Origin: Sympetrum striolatum | Taxonomy: Eukaryota > Arthropoda > Insecta > Odonata > Libellulidae | Assembly: GCA_947579665.1 (NCBI GenBank) | Contig: OX388346.1 | Location: forward strand, 86,678,615-86,742,614 | Length of the DNA stretch: 64,000 nt | Direction: 5' to 3' | Shown here: positions 46,249 through 59,104 of the stretch, one piece after another | How positions within the stretch are numbered: the stretch's first letter is position 1 | Layout of the letters: each line of letters opens with the position of its first letter | Notes under the pieces: model-generated | Database searches by the model: none | What the model was told of the DNA's origin: nothing | What the model saw: the letters and a program-made list of their open reading frames with translations, nothing else | Program-made: the position numbers and the translations under genes

Positions 46249-46703
46249 AGGGGTGACAAGTCGGGTATTTCTGGTGCTAAACAGAGAGTTATGCGTTTGC
46301 AGTATAAATATCTAAAGAGATATTTTGAGCATAGATTTGCTTCATGTGATACGTTGAAACTATTTGGGATCCCGAATTAGTTTATAAACTATAAGAAAGC
46401 AGGGTGACCAACATCTTCGGCTGTAAAGTCAAGGTACATAATAAAATATGTGTAAAATAAGGCCATTTTCGATAAATGCCTGATAAATTGTTAGGTTTTT
46501 CATGAAGATCTGATCGCTACCTTGACTTTACAGCCGAAGATGTTGGTCACCCTGCTTCCTATTGTTTACAAACTAATTCGGGATCACAAAGATTTTCAAC
46601 GAATCACATGAAACAAATCAGAGCTCAAAATATCTCTTTAGTTATTCATACTGCAAACGCATAACTCTCTGTATAGAGATCCGCTTTGACGGTTGGCACC
46701 CCT
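46249..46703. mobile_element. Foldback (long inverted-repeat) MITE
   Basis: Arms 46282-46436 and 46518-46671 are inverted copies over about 154 bp, perfect over the inner 37 bp (gcagggtgaccaacatcttc onwards) and diverged outside. They surround an 81-bp loop. The outermost sequence aggggtg on both sides extends the element to about 455 bp. The ends resemble hAT-type CAGGGGTG, but I found no convincing 8-bp target duplication. Confidence 0.75.
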
Positions 46704-47865
46704 GTTTCATAAAGTTCTTCCTCCAATGAATTCTAATTATTCAAGAAAGGTAACTGAATTTAAATTTGAGATATAAGTTTGATATTTATCTGAGAAAATA
46801 ATTGGAAAAAGATTTTATACTGATAAAAACTTATATGTTGGTAACCCTGTTGGTTTTATGTATTTTTAAATGTTATAAAACGATTTTGCGTGGACGAAAA
46901 CCCCAGGATGGAATTTTTCACGACATAATTCGAAAAATTCTTCCGCTACCGTATTCGCTGGAGGTTTTTCCCGAGGCGCGAACGAGTGGTTTTATCTGCT
47001 TTCCGTCAGATGGCATAGCAATCTTGGCGTAACGCGACTGACTTTTATCAATAATTCGGACCTTCTACCACTTATTCCGAAAATATGAGTTTCAGTGGCC
47101 TAGTTTGAGTAAGAAAAATATTGCAGAGTATAAAACAATGCAGATTTAGGACATCGGTCCGCGTCTTGTTTAATTAATTAAAATTTAAACCAATTATGAG
47201 GTAAAGCATCTTATCAGCACTTGCACAAAAGTCACATTATTCATTTCTGCAATATATACGTCTTTGCGACTTAAAATAGTATTTAATTACGAATTTTAAA
47301 AGTCAGCGGTCAAAATGACCGCCGCCGTCCTTCTAGGTATGGCGAAACTCCCGTCCTCCTAGTGTTAAATAGATAACTTGCAAAATTACAAAGAAGAAAA
47401 CTACTATGAGGATTTAAAAAACTTAATGTGTTAATAATTTGAAATAGATTGCAAAAGAAGAACAATACTATGCGGATTAAAAAACCTAAGCTTAGGAAGA
47501 ATTTCCACTGCAGGAAAACACTCACTAGAGGGGGAGTGTGAAAAACCTTCGGAGCATACAGATAAACAGCTAAATTTAATGGTGAAAGTAGGTTTAAAGA
47601 GTTATGAAAGACAAGAAGAAAAGAGATATACAAAAAAGAATGAAAAAGCGATGACATATTTACATAAAAATCAATATCTCACAAATTGAAACTAATTACG
47701 AGATAAGTTTCAAATGTGATGACAGGAAATGTATCAATAGTAAAAAATAAAAATTATATACATGAAAATAACATAATGGAGACACAGAATATTCACTAGA
47801 TTAAACTAGCTTTGTCGGTTATATTATATATATTAGCATTAAATTAGCATGAACAGGATTTCGCT

Positions 47866-48570
47866 TAATTATAGCTCGTCAGATATTCTTATTGAGACAA
47901 AAATTGAAAATACAAGCAAAAATATACTTGGAAAAAGTACTAAAAATACTAGAACACTTAAAAAAGACAAAAACGAAAATACATTTAATATTATAGAAGA
48001 AATAAGATACTCCATTGCTTCAAATCAACGCATCTCATCCTTCAATTACTTTGTTAAGTAACTCATTTGCGTCGACGTCATTTGCATTCACTGATTACAA
48101 AAACAAGTAAATAATACTCTTACTTCCACTGTACTATTAAACTACTGAATTCGTCGAAAATGACTAAAAATTACCAAATATATAAAAAATCCCGATACTA
48201 CAATGGATTCTTCTTTCAAAATATGTTGATTTTAATCTCAATATTTTAAATATCGATTACCAACGCTCATTAATGGTTTCATTGCCTTAAATAGTTGGGA
48301 TATTCTTCCCCGTGCATTTTAAATGAGCCAATATTTCCCATATATTCGTATGAAAGTTCGACAGTACCTTTTTCGTTAGGGAATTATTTATGCCCTCAAA
48401 ATCACAGCAATTTGTCTTCGTTTTGACAAGATCCTCTCAATTTTTACCTAAATACTATATTCTACGGCCATAATAAGAATCTATATCCAATTTCCTTTCT
48501 ATTGGCATTTATATAGACTTCAGACCACCATTATTCCTGATTTAATTCTGCAAAAGAAAAAATATCTAAA
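47866..48570 (+). repeat. Third relative of the duplicated locus, without the 6.4-kb block
   Basis: 47866-48280 matches 10870-11300, and 48281-48570 matches R1 (17690-18005). The two parts adjoin here but lie 6.4 kb apart in copy A. This is either the ancestral arrangement before the LINE-bearing block arrived, or a deletion product. Confidence 0.7.
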
Positions 48571-48626
48571 ACAACGGTGAAAACTAAATAAGATAATCGA
48601 TCAAATTTCATCGTTAACCAATTAAT

Positions 48627-48880
48627 TATTCCCGAGGAAAAACGGACTTGAAACAAGTGAGACGGGGCCAGGAATCGAACCCGGGATCTTCCTCTATCCG
48701 GAAGGCTGATTTAACTAGTCCACTGGCCGAGTAGCTACGATGGTTAACTCAGCCTCCCACATACAGAAAGATCTCGAGTTCGATTCTAGGCCCCGTCAGC
48801 CTTTTTTCAAGTCCGTTTTTCTTGGGAATTTCCCTTGGTTCATTCCCTTATATGCAAAATCACATCAACACTTTTCCTTC
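48627..48880. repeat. Foldback tRNA-like element, copy with both halves
   Basis: The left half (minus) reads GTGGACTAGTTAAATCAGCC and then GATCCCGGGTTCGATTCCTG. The right half (plus) reads GATGGTTAACTCAGCC and then GATCTCGAGTTCGATTCTAG. Both are flanked by ggacttgaa...cggggcc and its inverse. Each half has an A-box-like stretch, a B box, and the spacing of a tRNA. The outer arms (aaaaacggacttg) match the other copies. Confidence 0.75.
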
Positions 48881-48899
48881 AATTTATTATCATCAAAGT

Positions 48900-50200
48900 C
48901 GTGACAACTTCATCATAGCGTCATGACGTCACTTAGTCAAATAAAAAAACTTTTCATCAGACACGTTTCTATTTTAAATGATTAATTTACGCGGCAGGTA
49001 AAATTGTGGGTTTAGATGATCCATTGTCGTTAATTAGTTGGTTCTACAGAATGGAAGACTGGAAATTACGACGCATGTGAGTAAATATTTGCCACCAGAT
49101 TTAAATGTGCGACATTTCTCTATCTTTCGAAGCGGTAAAACCATATCGAGGAACGTAACCTCTCTCGTCCGCAGAAATTACTGGAGAGTGTGTTTAAATT
49201 AGCTAACTAGTATGCTATTAAAAATGCGGAATGAATAAAAGTAGCCTATTCATTAAAATATCCTATTCTTTAATGAAAATCGTGAATGAAACTAGAGCTT
49301 TAAGTACACCAATGCCTGAAATGGAATATCCTAAAATAAAATGAATTTTTATTTTATCGAACCTAAATTATACTAGAGTATACAACTGAGTGGCCCACAG
49401 TCTACCGAGAATGTCATCTCCTATTTGTAAGCACAAAACCAAGGAAAACCCGAATAAAGTCGAAAAGTTTTGCAATATGCAATCCACTGGCAACCACCCA
49501 ACATCCTTAAATGAAATCAAATCGTAACAAAACTTGGACTCAGTCTCTAACTTGTGGGAAAAATTGGCAATCCCCCGCATTTATGTTAGCCTTCTACGTT
49601 TTCCTTACGAACTGTTAGGATGAAGAAGGTTAATCATACGCAAATTAAGCTTACGAGAGATATAAATGATCCGAGGAAATAAAATCCTTTAAGAACTCAA
49701 TTCTGGAAAGTTTCTTTCCGAATACCTTTCTTCAGAAAACCCGATAATCTAATCGGGTTCTCTCCAGCAAGAAATGGACTCAACAGACATTCCAATATTA
49801 ACCCTCCGTCAGTCGCGCTGTTGTATTCTGTACTACACAGACAATTTTTCGGTTTCCGTTTCTACGTGGGTGGTCCCTTGAACCTCATGACCGGGTCTAT
49901 TCCTTTATATTACTTACCTTTAACTTGTAAAGGCCTCAAACGCTTCTTTTTAGCCTTAAACCGACTGCGTAAGCGAGTAAATCTGTGAAGTGACTACTGT
50001 TTTAACACATACAACGCACGACCCTTTGGGTAAGTTTTTCGCTGGTGAACTCTATTTTTGCATATTATAACGTTTACAAGGAGCTTTTCACTTATTTTGT
50101 CTTAAACTTTATTTGACGCATATCATTTTCGGAACTTATAGACATCTAGCTTCCCATTCATCAAGATAAGTAGGTAGAACATAGATAAGATCATAATGAG
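48900..50200. other. No assignable gene
   Basis: AT-rich, with only short frames. At 49797-49803 a TTAACCC followed by tccgtcagtcgcgctgttg could be the end of another piggyBac-like element, but no partner end was found. Confidence 0.4.
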
Positions 50201-50226
50201 CAAAATACAGCAACCAAAAAACTTGC

Positions 50227-51133
50227 ATGGATAACTTGAATATTGATATGAAACACATCGGTATAAATTCTCGTTTCCTCTCGTCTGGATACGGCCAGCC
50301 AAATGATAAGGAAGTGAGCAGTGAGGAGAGATGTAAGGAGAAAGATAAACGAAGGGATATGAAAGAAGAAGAAAGAGAGAGATTGATAGAGAAGTGGAGA
50401 TTGAAGCGGAACAGCGCTGGAGGAATATTAAAGTTGTAGAGGGAGTTACAACGGTTACGTACGGTTACCAAGAGATATGACGAAGAAGAGAAGATAAACA
50501 CGAAGAGTAAGATGGAGAAAGTGATCCCGCGAGTGAAACAGGATGGCAATCAAGTCGACGATGATGGAAGGTTGATGCAGACAGGGTTACCAGATGCTCC
50601 GAGTGGAACAAGCAGACATTCCACGACCACCACCCCCCCCCCCCATTACTAATCGAAGAATGAAATAAAAATTTCAATTGTAAAATTTTAAAAATTTAAA
50701 AATTTATCAAAAAAGTGTTACTTACTCGATGAGTCTCAAACAACGATATTTTTTTTCTAGTGTCTACCAACTGTCAGGCAAAAATATACTGAAGTACTTG
50801 GTGAAAGATTGTGTAAGATGGAAATATGTATAAAAATAGTTGATTGAGAGAAAAAAACGGACATTTCAGTAAAAAAGCGGGCACGGGACAGAAAAAGCGG
50901 ACGTCTGGTAACACTAGATGCAGAGAGGGGATGGAGAAAGGAGGAAGGCTTCAAGGGAGAAAAATGAAGGAAAACGGTATATTGAGATGAATTTCTCTGA
51001 AGATGACGAAGGACGGGGGGTGGAAATTGAGGATATGAAGAGTCCTTTTGATGGAGGAAAAATGCATCACTTAAGACACAAAGAAGGCAGGAGATGTAAA
51101 AAGTGCGAGAAGAGGATGGCAAATGGGAAGTAA
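50227..51133 (+). other. Purine-rich tract with charged open frames, unrecognised
   Basis: Two plus-strand frames (50227-50439 and 50918-51133) are rich in E, K and R (EERCKEKDKRRDMKEEERER; RRCKKCEKRMANGK) and could be coiled-coil or exon fragments. They are separated by AT-rich sequence with a C run at 50634-50642. No domain is recognised, and GA-rich DNA gives such frames readily. Confidence 0.25.
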
Positions 51134-51199
51134 ATGATGCAAACGCATAGCACAAACGCACTCGTGAGCAATTGCCCCAAACGTTGCATAATGCTATAG

Positions 51200-52200
51200 A
51201 AGAAAGAGTACCTTTTTTATACACTCAAGGTAAAAAGGAAGTTCTAAAGTAAAGGAACTGCTCAGTAATGATTGTCCGCAATTACCCAATGGGCTGAAAG
51301 CGTTCTTTTGGGAAAAATAGGGGAAATAGATACAAAAGCATCATTTGATACAGAACGTAATTCATACACCCTTTTACTATAATTATATTTCAACGATTGC
51401 TTGCATGTCAACACGGGATATTTTTATCCCACTTAAGCCATGATTCTCTAAGCACGAATTTGACTGAAAATTACGCTATTAAATATACATAGATAAATAA
51501 AACATTCCAATATTAAGCTAGGCACCGCCAAAGGTCTTTAATCCATTGCTCAGTATTCTACGGAAAATCTGAAACAATTCTTAAAATATTATGTATGTGA
51601 AGACATTTAAAAGGAATAGGAATATAGATATTTTATAAAAATACATATCCAAGGTTCTCCTGAGTTGGCCCATCAGGATGTACCAGGAAACTCTACTTCA
51701 CAGTAGTTTAAAAAACAGAATTTAAGGGAAAAGTATTTATATAAATTATATACCAGATTATATACTGGTCAATGCCACAAAATAACAGTTTATTCACAGT
51801 CAGTACAATAACATCAAAAAATATACTCTAAAATATAATTTAGCATAAAAATTATGCATTTTACAAAACGCGCAGAAAATATTTTTATCAAAAGAAAACG
51901 TAAGACATAACTCATTGTTTATGCATTACATATAGATATGCACATTTGACATCATCTTGTCAAACATGTTATTATCTATATAATGAAATACCAGTTAATA
52001 AAATAAACGAAAAATTATGGGAAATTTTGAGATTATAAACAAACTATTTCCCTAGACAACCTGAACAACTGACAACTAAACTATTCAGCGGCCACTACAT
52101 CATCTTCCTTCGGCGAGTTTGAGCTGGACGCACATGCCAGAAGGAATTGTTTTTCATTTTTAGCAATGTGTTTCTTACGTCACTTAGTGCGAAATATTGC
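51200..52200. other. No assignable gene
   Basis: AT-rich. A short minus frame near 52085-52165 (KNEKQFLLACASSSNSPKED) ends in VVAAE and a stop, and looks like a possible protein tail, but nothing around it supports a gene. Confidence 0.35.
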
Positions 52201-52760
52201 GTTTATGCATAACAAGGCTGTGCCGGTTTATAGAACATATTTCTAAGAATAAATTGATGTATTTTCTTCACAAGTGAACGATTTGATCCGATAGGTTTGT
52301 ATAAACTCGTCAAGTCGTGTACCTAACATGGGGGTCGCATTATATCGGTTACATAATCTGAGAACGTAATTTCTCTGATCTTATTTAGTAAGTCCATCCT
52401 TTGAATTAGTATTCTGTCTTTTATAATGATTCCCTGTATCATCTGAGTAACACTCGCAGTTTTATCGTAGCAATTCTTTACAAATCGCCTTTCGTTGTGC
52501 TTGTTCTAAATCCCGAATATGACATTTCTCGGTCCCATACACTACATGCATACTAAAGGTGAGGCCTAACTAACGCTAAGTAACATCGCTCGCAAACTTT
52601 TACTCCGCTCCTACCTTCGCTATCCTCTTAACGAAGTTTCTCAAGTGTTTTTCCACATAAATTACGGATGTGGGCACTACATGATAGATTATTCGTGAGA
52701 GTTACTCGAAAGTACTTCCGATTCTACTGTCATTAGGTTTACCCCACAGAATATCTGCTT
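52200..52760 (-). pseudogene. CR1/L2-like LINE C-terminal fragment
   Basis: The minus strand reads, in broken frames, LTNNLSCSAHIRNLCGKTLE, RCYLALVRPHL, then YACSVWD-like and EKCHIRDLEQAQRKAI. These match the element at 27590-29340 residue for residue in places (SAHVRNICGK, RCYLALVRPHLEYACSVWDP). It carries several stops and indels, so it is older than that copy. The palm and fingers are missing. Confidence 0.75.
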
Positions 52761-53836
52761 TCAGCATATAGATTTGCGTACTATATCCCCACTTTAATAC
52801 GAAAAATATTTAATTCAGAGATTTGAAACAATTTTCACTGCATTTCTAAAAGTATAAAACCCCCAGGAATATTATTCTCATCACTGAGATGGGCTGGATT
52901 CGAACCCAGATACCCGTAATACTTTTCCATAAGACATTTACGCAATATACTTCGCTTACAGGACTTGTTTATTTTGCAAAATTAAATTAGAAATAATCGT
53001 CATATAAAGTCGAAAATAGTACCAAGGGAAGGGAAATTCAATAACAATTATTATTTTGGTCTAGCGATATAATTTTAGAATAGAAATTAGAAGATTTTGA
53101 TTAAATAGAGAAACGAATTGAGCAATTTTGAAGAAATATACAAGCCCGTTTCCAATAACGACGAATGTGATTATTACATTTTCTCATTAGATTTTTGATA
53201 GAATGTTTGGAGTTGATACGATAACAGGGAATATATCAAATTGAAATTAATTTACTTTTTTGGAGGAATGGGTATAAACAGAAACTTTTTATGTATTTTC
53301 TCTTCATATAAGTAACATTGATATATTTATTAAGTATATAAACAAATTACATACATTTTTCTTATATTCAAACCATATTTCACATTTATTTTCCCTACTT
53401 CACTCATTCACATACATTTCGCCAACTTTACTTACGACTTTCCATTAAGTCTTTCCATATTTATCGATTTCTGTAATTCGTTTATCGTAATTCTGTTGTT
53501 TTTTCATTAATATGCGCATTCCGACGTACGTCTGTCACAACATTTACGTAATTTCCATGATTTGTTAATCGAAATTCAATTTTTTCCATGTGCGCGTTTC
53601 TATTATTTGCTCCATTGCCTTGTTGAATATTCACATAAAAGATATTACAGCAGAAGTGGAATTGGGGATGAATGTGAATATTGTGCCAACAAAGAGGTGC
53701 AGAATTATATTTCAGAAAAAGGTTCACAGGAGATCCACATTCTCCACACCAGAATGTTTGAATCCGTCCCTTGACCACCTCCGCTTGGAACAATGAGCGG
53801 TGTCAACGTTTGTTTAACGATAATATTATTTTTATT

Positions 53837-54937
53837 AGTTTGAGAAGCTATAGCTTCTTGTAGAGTACATCGATATTAATGAAATAAACATCAGCTGATA
53901 GTACGTCCATTTCTACGTTTATTAATATGCGTTTAAATTTTTTACTTGCCATAGCTCTACTTTTAGTATACTTTGTTTGCAAAAAGTACCTGTTTTTTTT
54001 CGTTTGCAAACCGATGGCCCAACTTTCTCTGATTGTCACTCAGTTAATTTTTACAGCAAAAACTTGCAATTTGCATATGTGCTATCTAACAATTCTGCAA
54101 ACATTTTGGTGCAAACAAATTGTCAAAATATTTGCATTTGTACCAGCTATGTACAATGTTGTAAACCTCTGCTTAACTCGAAATAAAACATTCGATTGGA
54201 ATGTGAGTTACACCGTTGTGACCGCAAAAATAACAGAAATAAGAAATCGTAATGAATTATACTTAAAAATGCCTATATCTACATAATTAATTTTTATTTA
54301 TCTCCGTTGTACGCTCGCAAAGCAGCGAATTATCGCTGCAGGCAGCAGAGGGGAGTGTACCCAAGTAATCTTGTGAGACCCAGTTAGCGCTTTTTATGAA
54401 TGACGCATCTAAAGCAGCAGACGGTGGTGTTTGGTCAGACGCAGTTTTCCTAGATTTCAGGATTGCTTTCGACAACAATTCTTACGGAAAGCTAGATATG
54501 GTCCAGCGTAAAACAGCCCAATTCGTTTGCGGGGAGTTCAGGTTCGATTGGAGGGTTACGGCAATGTTAGAGTCCCTAGTGGTGAGAAGATCCGAATATC
54601 GTCGGAAACTTTTCGAAAAGTTCATTCGTTCAGAATTTATAGACGATGTAAGTGAAATATTAGTGCCAGTAAGGAGCGAACGCGATCTCCGAGAGGCATC
54701 GACGAAGCGTTTATAGGGAAGTAATCGCAAGGACGGATAATTATTTTTGGTCGTTTCTTCCCCAGGCTATTAGAGATGCTAATAGGGATGAATGAATATT
54801 GGTGGTTATTGCACCCCCTGCCATACGCCTCTGGCGGCTCGCAAGGTATATATCTAAAATCAAAATCACTTTATATTAGCTGATATTTATTTCATTAATG
54901 TTGGTGGACTCTACTGGAAGATATAACTTCTCAAACT
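53837..54937. mobile_element. 1.1-kb terminal inverted-repeat element, unclassified
   Basis: The ends are inverted repeats of about 65 bp. The left starts agtttgagaag and holds gtagagtac and attaatgaaataaacatcag; the right is its inverse at 54875-54937. Identity is roughly 80 percent. The left interior repeats tttgcaaa/tttgcat-like words. A frame of 119 codons (53927-54286) has no recognised domain. A LINE fragment (54390-54850) lies inside near the right end. No target duplication was identified, so the superfamily is open. Confidence 0.55.
54390..54860 (+). pseudogene. LINE fragment with 3' end
   Basis: AVFLDFRIAFDN (palm motif A region) is joined directly to KLDMVQRKTAQFVCGEFRFD, which belongs to the C-terminal region, so the catalytic centre and thumb are deleted. 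It continues VRSERDLREASTKRL and then the 3' UTR, with the cccctgcc...ggcgg hairpin at 54815-54846. It is related to the CR1/L2-like family at 27590 but more diverged. Confidence 0.7.
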
Positions 54938-54949
54938 CGATGGACTCGA

Positions 54950-57900
54950 CTTTTTTACAGGCAATAGGGAGTTTCTGGAGCGAAAACACGGTTAAGAATG
55001 CTTAAGTAGCTAAACCTTTTAAGATAGCGAACAAATGAATGGAAAATTAATATCCGTATAGTTTCGCATTCTACTAGTTTCCTTTTTATACAATTTGATG
55101 CCAACGCAACGATTACCTCCGCATCCAAGACAACCGACCCGCGAACTGTTTAGCATTCAGCCCAAAGCCTTGAAATACGCAAACTAACGAACATTAAATC
55201 ATTTATCCCCTTAATATTTGATATGCTTATATTTGAATTTGACTCAACGAAAAGGAGGCGGGAAAACGACGCCGTCATTCCGGAAATATGGCGCCTTCTT
55301 CCGATGCGATGCTGGACCGAACACCCACCTCCCGCATCCAGAGAAGATGGCCAATGGATGGAGAGAGCGAAGATGTGAGGAGCGCGTGGAAAATGAAAAT
55401 GGAAAAAAACGAGGAAAATTGCGTTTGTGTCTTTACTATGCTGAGAATTTATTTGTTTGAGTAAATATGATGTTTGTCTTAGAACTATGTCCTGATGAAT
55501 GAAAAATATTAATCTTTTAGATTCACAATTTGGCCCCGCGAAAATTATGTAAATTAGAAGATGCATATCTCCATTACCATTTATCTGTAGGCCCATTCAG
55601 TTCCATTTAAAAGATTATTTTTTTCTCAATTTTTTGTACAGCCTTTCCTTTGTGTTAATACGTCACTTCATTTTTCATATATTTGTATTATACCTACGTA
55701 TTATTATCGTAATAAACCACGTCACTACTCTAAGATAAATTAGTGATTTAATGCACTTCTATGTGAACACAAAACGTATTGTGTATTATCGGTGTCAGCA
55801 ATACAGGATCTACTTAGTTGACAGTGTCAACTTGACACCTACAGCACTAATATAGGATAAAATTATGTTAAATTGTTGTCGATATATATTGCATTACTTT
55901 TATAAGTAATATTTACAGCAAATAAGCACATTCATTCATTACAACTTGGGACTTGGAAATTTTTTTATCGTTCTGCACGCGTTCCAAGTTCCCTCGTTGT
56001 ATAATTATAAAATACTTTTCATTATCTAAGACACTAAAAGCGGACACCCAGAGTGGGATGATTCTGATAGACCAAGAGGAGCTCTGTGCTTTCGATTATC
56101 TCTACTTTTTGGGACACCCTAAATAATGTAAACTTTAATGTCCAGAGGGGGGAGACGAATTAAATTCGATTGTTGATCCGCCAGACAATTGTCACGGTAT
56201 GTGGACCAACGCCGCGAGAGGCACTAACCCGCAGTTGCCTGCAAATGACTTGTGTTTTGACTGTTTGTTCGATTAAATGCTTATTATCTTCGCAAAAAAA
56301 TCGCCTTTTTTTAAGAATCCCCTTACCGTGTTTAAAACAGACGCTTCCGTATCCCCGCAACACCACGTGACAACGGAATGCATAAACTCTAACCGCCTTG
56401 ATTCCATAATCACAATAGTACCTATACAAGTGTTCATAACTGAAAAATAGATAATTTAAAAAACATGAACCTAATCACTGCTTAAATTCACTTTCAATGC
56501 TTGCAATTACGCTCGTTACACCTTATCAACCATTCTACTATCGTAAACACTAATTATACGACTGGATTAGCGCATGACGATGCGTCTTTGTTTTTCTTAC
56601 GTCCATCAGTCGAAGCGCCGCTCACAAACTATGTATACGACGGAATATATATATAACAATAACTACAAAGCACACTTTCCACCATTAAATACAACATAAA
56701 CACGAAGAACAATGAAAAAACGCAATCTGATGCACAAACATTAAAGAAAATCCAAGAAAAAATATAAAATAACTGGAAAACAAAGGCGACGACAAAGTAA
56801 GAATTCACCGCAACCCTTGCACAAGTAGAAAAATAACTAATAAACTAAGTTTCTATGGCAATGATTGCAAATAAAGTACATATACACTCACCAATTCATG
56901 GTCCTACCGCACTATAATCGAGCAGAAGTCTGTAACAACGGAATCACAACAATTCTCTTCGTAAGCTGCCAACGTGACTTTGTTTACATTTAGTTTTAAA
57001 CAATAAATCCGACCCATATTCGCAAAACTAATGTAAAACAACATTCTCTGGACATTTAAGCACAATTTGACGGAAATGTCATCTCGATATCGCGTAAGAT
57101 GCAATAGATATAAGCAGATTAAGAATCTCACACAGCCACGTTTCTTTCTATTAGCCATATAATGGAAAGTAATAGCGAATTCAGGAAGTGCCCTAGTGAC
57201 CAAATTATGAACTAATAACGGTACGTGTATAAAAGCCGGAAATACGCTCAATTTGCCGCCAATTTTAAAGAAAGGTATGTTAAGAAAATATACTATACTG
57301 ATAAATTAAAGATTCAGAGTCTTTAAATGTTATGAATAGAACATAATTATTACCTTTCATATATTGATATATATTAAATTAGTTTTGAAATTCGAAATAA
57401 TTGCGAAAAATTCCAAAATACGACAGCTCACTACCAGTTCTTAAGGAAATCGTAGCACTTCAAGTCCGTTTTTGAGTTTAACTTAATATCCCAACGAAGA
57501 TATTGTGGCATAAACCGTAGATAATATTTATATGATTGAAATGCAATTTAAATATTACAAAAGAGACTCACAAATCGCGTATACATGATTCTTCATGGAA
57601 AACAGAGGCTCTCATACGTAGCTGTAGATTAAAGTAAGACTTTAAAAGATCGCATTTGTTCCGAGAGATGACATACTACTATATACACAATAAAATGTCC
57701 CAACTTCGATTCGTTTGTATTCATGTCTTCCACTTACAGAAAGATCACGCAACCCAATCACAGGAATGTTACGAGATGTCATATACAAACGCCATATTTT
57801 TGATAAATTTAAGCTTTAAGAGTTCACATTTGTTTCACAATAAGAAAACTTAAGGATAAAGCTATTTAAATAATCCAATTTCGATTGCAATTTATTGTAA

Positions 57901-58290
57901 TTAGTTAAAGCATAATAAAATGAAGGACACACACTTCAGAAAGAAGATTTCATTAGTGAAACCTTGATTTTGGAAGGACGATTCAAAATTCCAAATTATC
58001 ACAGAATAAGTCTGAGTTGAGCCAACCAGTGATTGATTTATCAACAATGTAGTCAGTCACGGTAATTACTGCTATTACAATACGATTTTCTACGAAAAAA
58101 AGTTCAAAAGCGAGGGAAAATGTTACTTAGCTGTGGCGAATCCATAGCCTAACCATTAAGAGTCGATTACGTTACTGCTAAGCGAATCTAGGCTGTGGAC
58201 TTAAGCTTATATTAATAGCATATATTTGTTGTACCTTATTTTCTCTCGAACCCGGAAGGCCTAAGTGGAAAAAACCCATGACAATTAACT
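54950..58290. other. No assignable gene
   Basis: A GC-richer spot at 55250-55420 and a minus frame of 89 codons at 56160-56429 (HLIEQTVKTQVICRQLRVSA) attract attention, but I recognise neither. The remainder is AT-rich with short frames only. Confidence 0.4.
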
Positions 58291-58293
58291 CAC

Positions 58294-58402
58294 TAGGAAA
58301 GGGTTAAAGGTATATTGCACATAAGGGCGCGCACCCAGGAAAAATCCCAAGAAAAAACGGACTTGAAAAAAGTCTGAGGGGGCCGGGAATTCCCGGGATG
58401 GA
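58294..58402 (+). repeat. Foldback tRNA-like element, left outer arm
   Basis: aggaaagggttaaagg, cataagggcgcgcacccagg and aaaaaacggacttg, then ccgggaattcccggga where the tRNA-like core should begin. The rest is deleted. Confidence 0.65.
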
Positions 58403-58501
58403 CAGGAAAATCCACTAAGTATTATTAAATGGAAAAAATACCGCATATTCTCGTTTTGAGTTGCTTTTCATTCCTATCAATTAATGATATAATTATTCCT
58501 A

Positions 58502-58900
58502 TCTATATATATAAAGCAGAAATTCTGTGGGTTTGTTTGTCATGGATTGGAGTCCACACCGTTTGCCCGATTTGTCTCAAACTTTGCATACGTGTTCTCT
58601 GACATCAGGAAGAAAGTACTGTTGCATTTTTATTCAACAATTTTTCTGGGTTCGAACCAAGATCGCTCAGATAGATTTTCATAAGGAATACCGTAAGCTT
58701 CACTTTTATCGGTTGTTTCTCTTGAAGAATTAAATTAGAAGGAATATTCGAACAGAGTCGAGACAAACACCAAAAAAAGAAAACCAAATAAAGATTCTTA
58801 TTTTGGTCATGGAATGTTACTTTCGATTAGAATTAGCTAGAATATTGGTAAAATATACAAAACCTTTGTGAAAATTCGAGGCTGTAAACAACTCATCCCC
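58502..58900 (+). mobile_element. Helitron 5' end, second copy of family
   Basis: It begins TCTATATATATAAAGCAG after host A. It shares with 37528 onward the B-box-like ggttcgaacc segment, the attaaattagaa phrase and the attttggtc-tggaat-tt-cttt segment. A matching 3' hairpin with CTAG was not found, so it is truncated or runs into the satellite-like tract. Confidence 0.6.
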
Positions 58901-59104
58901 CTGACGACCGATCCCATTGTCAAATCCGAGCTCATGTTTTATCCCGTAAAAATACTTAAATCCGAATCATGATCAAATATTTACTTTCACGGAGGAGAAG
59001 ATTTGTGAAGAACTTGAAAATTGTGGTAAAAAATTCAGATTTTGGCCAAATTTATCTTAAACATCGAAATATACCTATCATGTTTTGGACTCTGCAAAAC
59101 TTTT

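Noticed and set aside
49797..49870. Second piggyBac end (TTAACCC)
   Set aside because: Only one end, no matching inverted copy or transposase trace nearby; a TTAACCC is expected by chance.
53482..53793. 103-codon minus frame with CGECG-type cysteines
   Set aside because: The spacing fits no zinc-binding family I know and the flanks show no gene structure.
54815..54846. Rho-independent-type terminator
   Set aside because: The hairpin belongs to a LINE 3' UTR and recurs in two other copies of the family; the sequence is eukaryotic.
56160..56429. 89-codon basic minus frame as a helix-turn-helix protein
   Set aside because: The sequence HLIEQTVKTQVICRQLRVSA is suggestive, but no matching domain or element ends were recognised.
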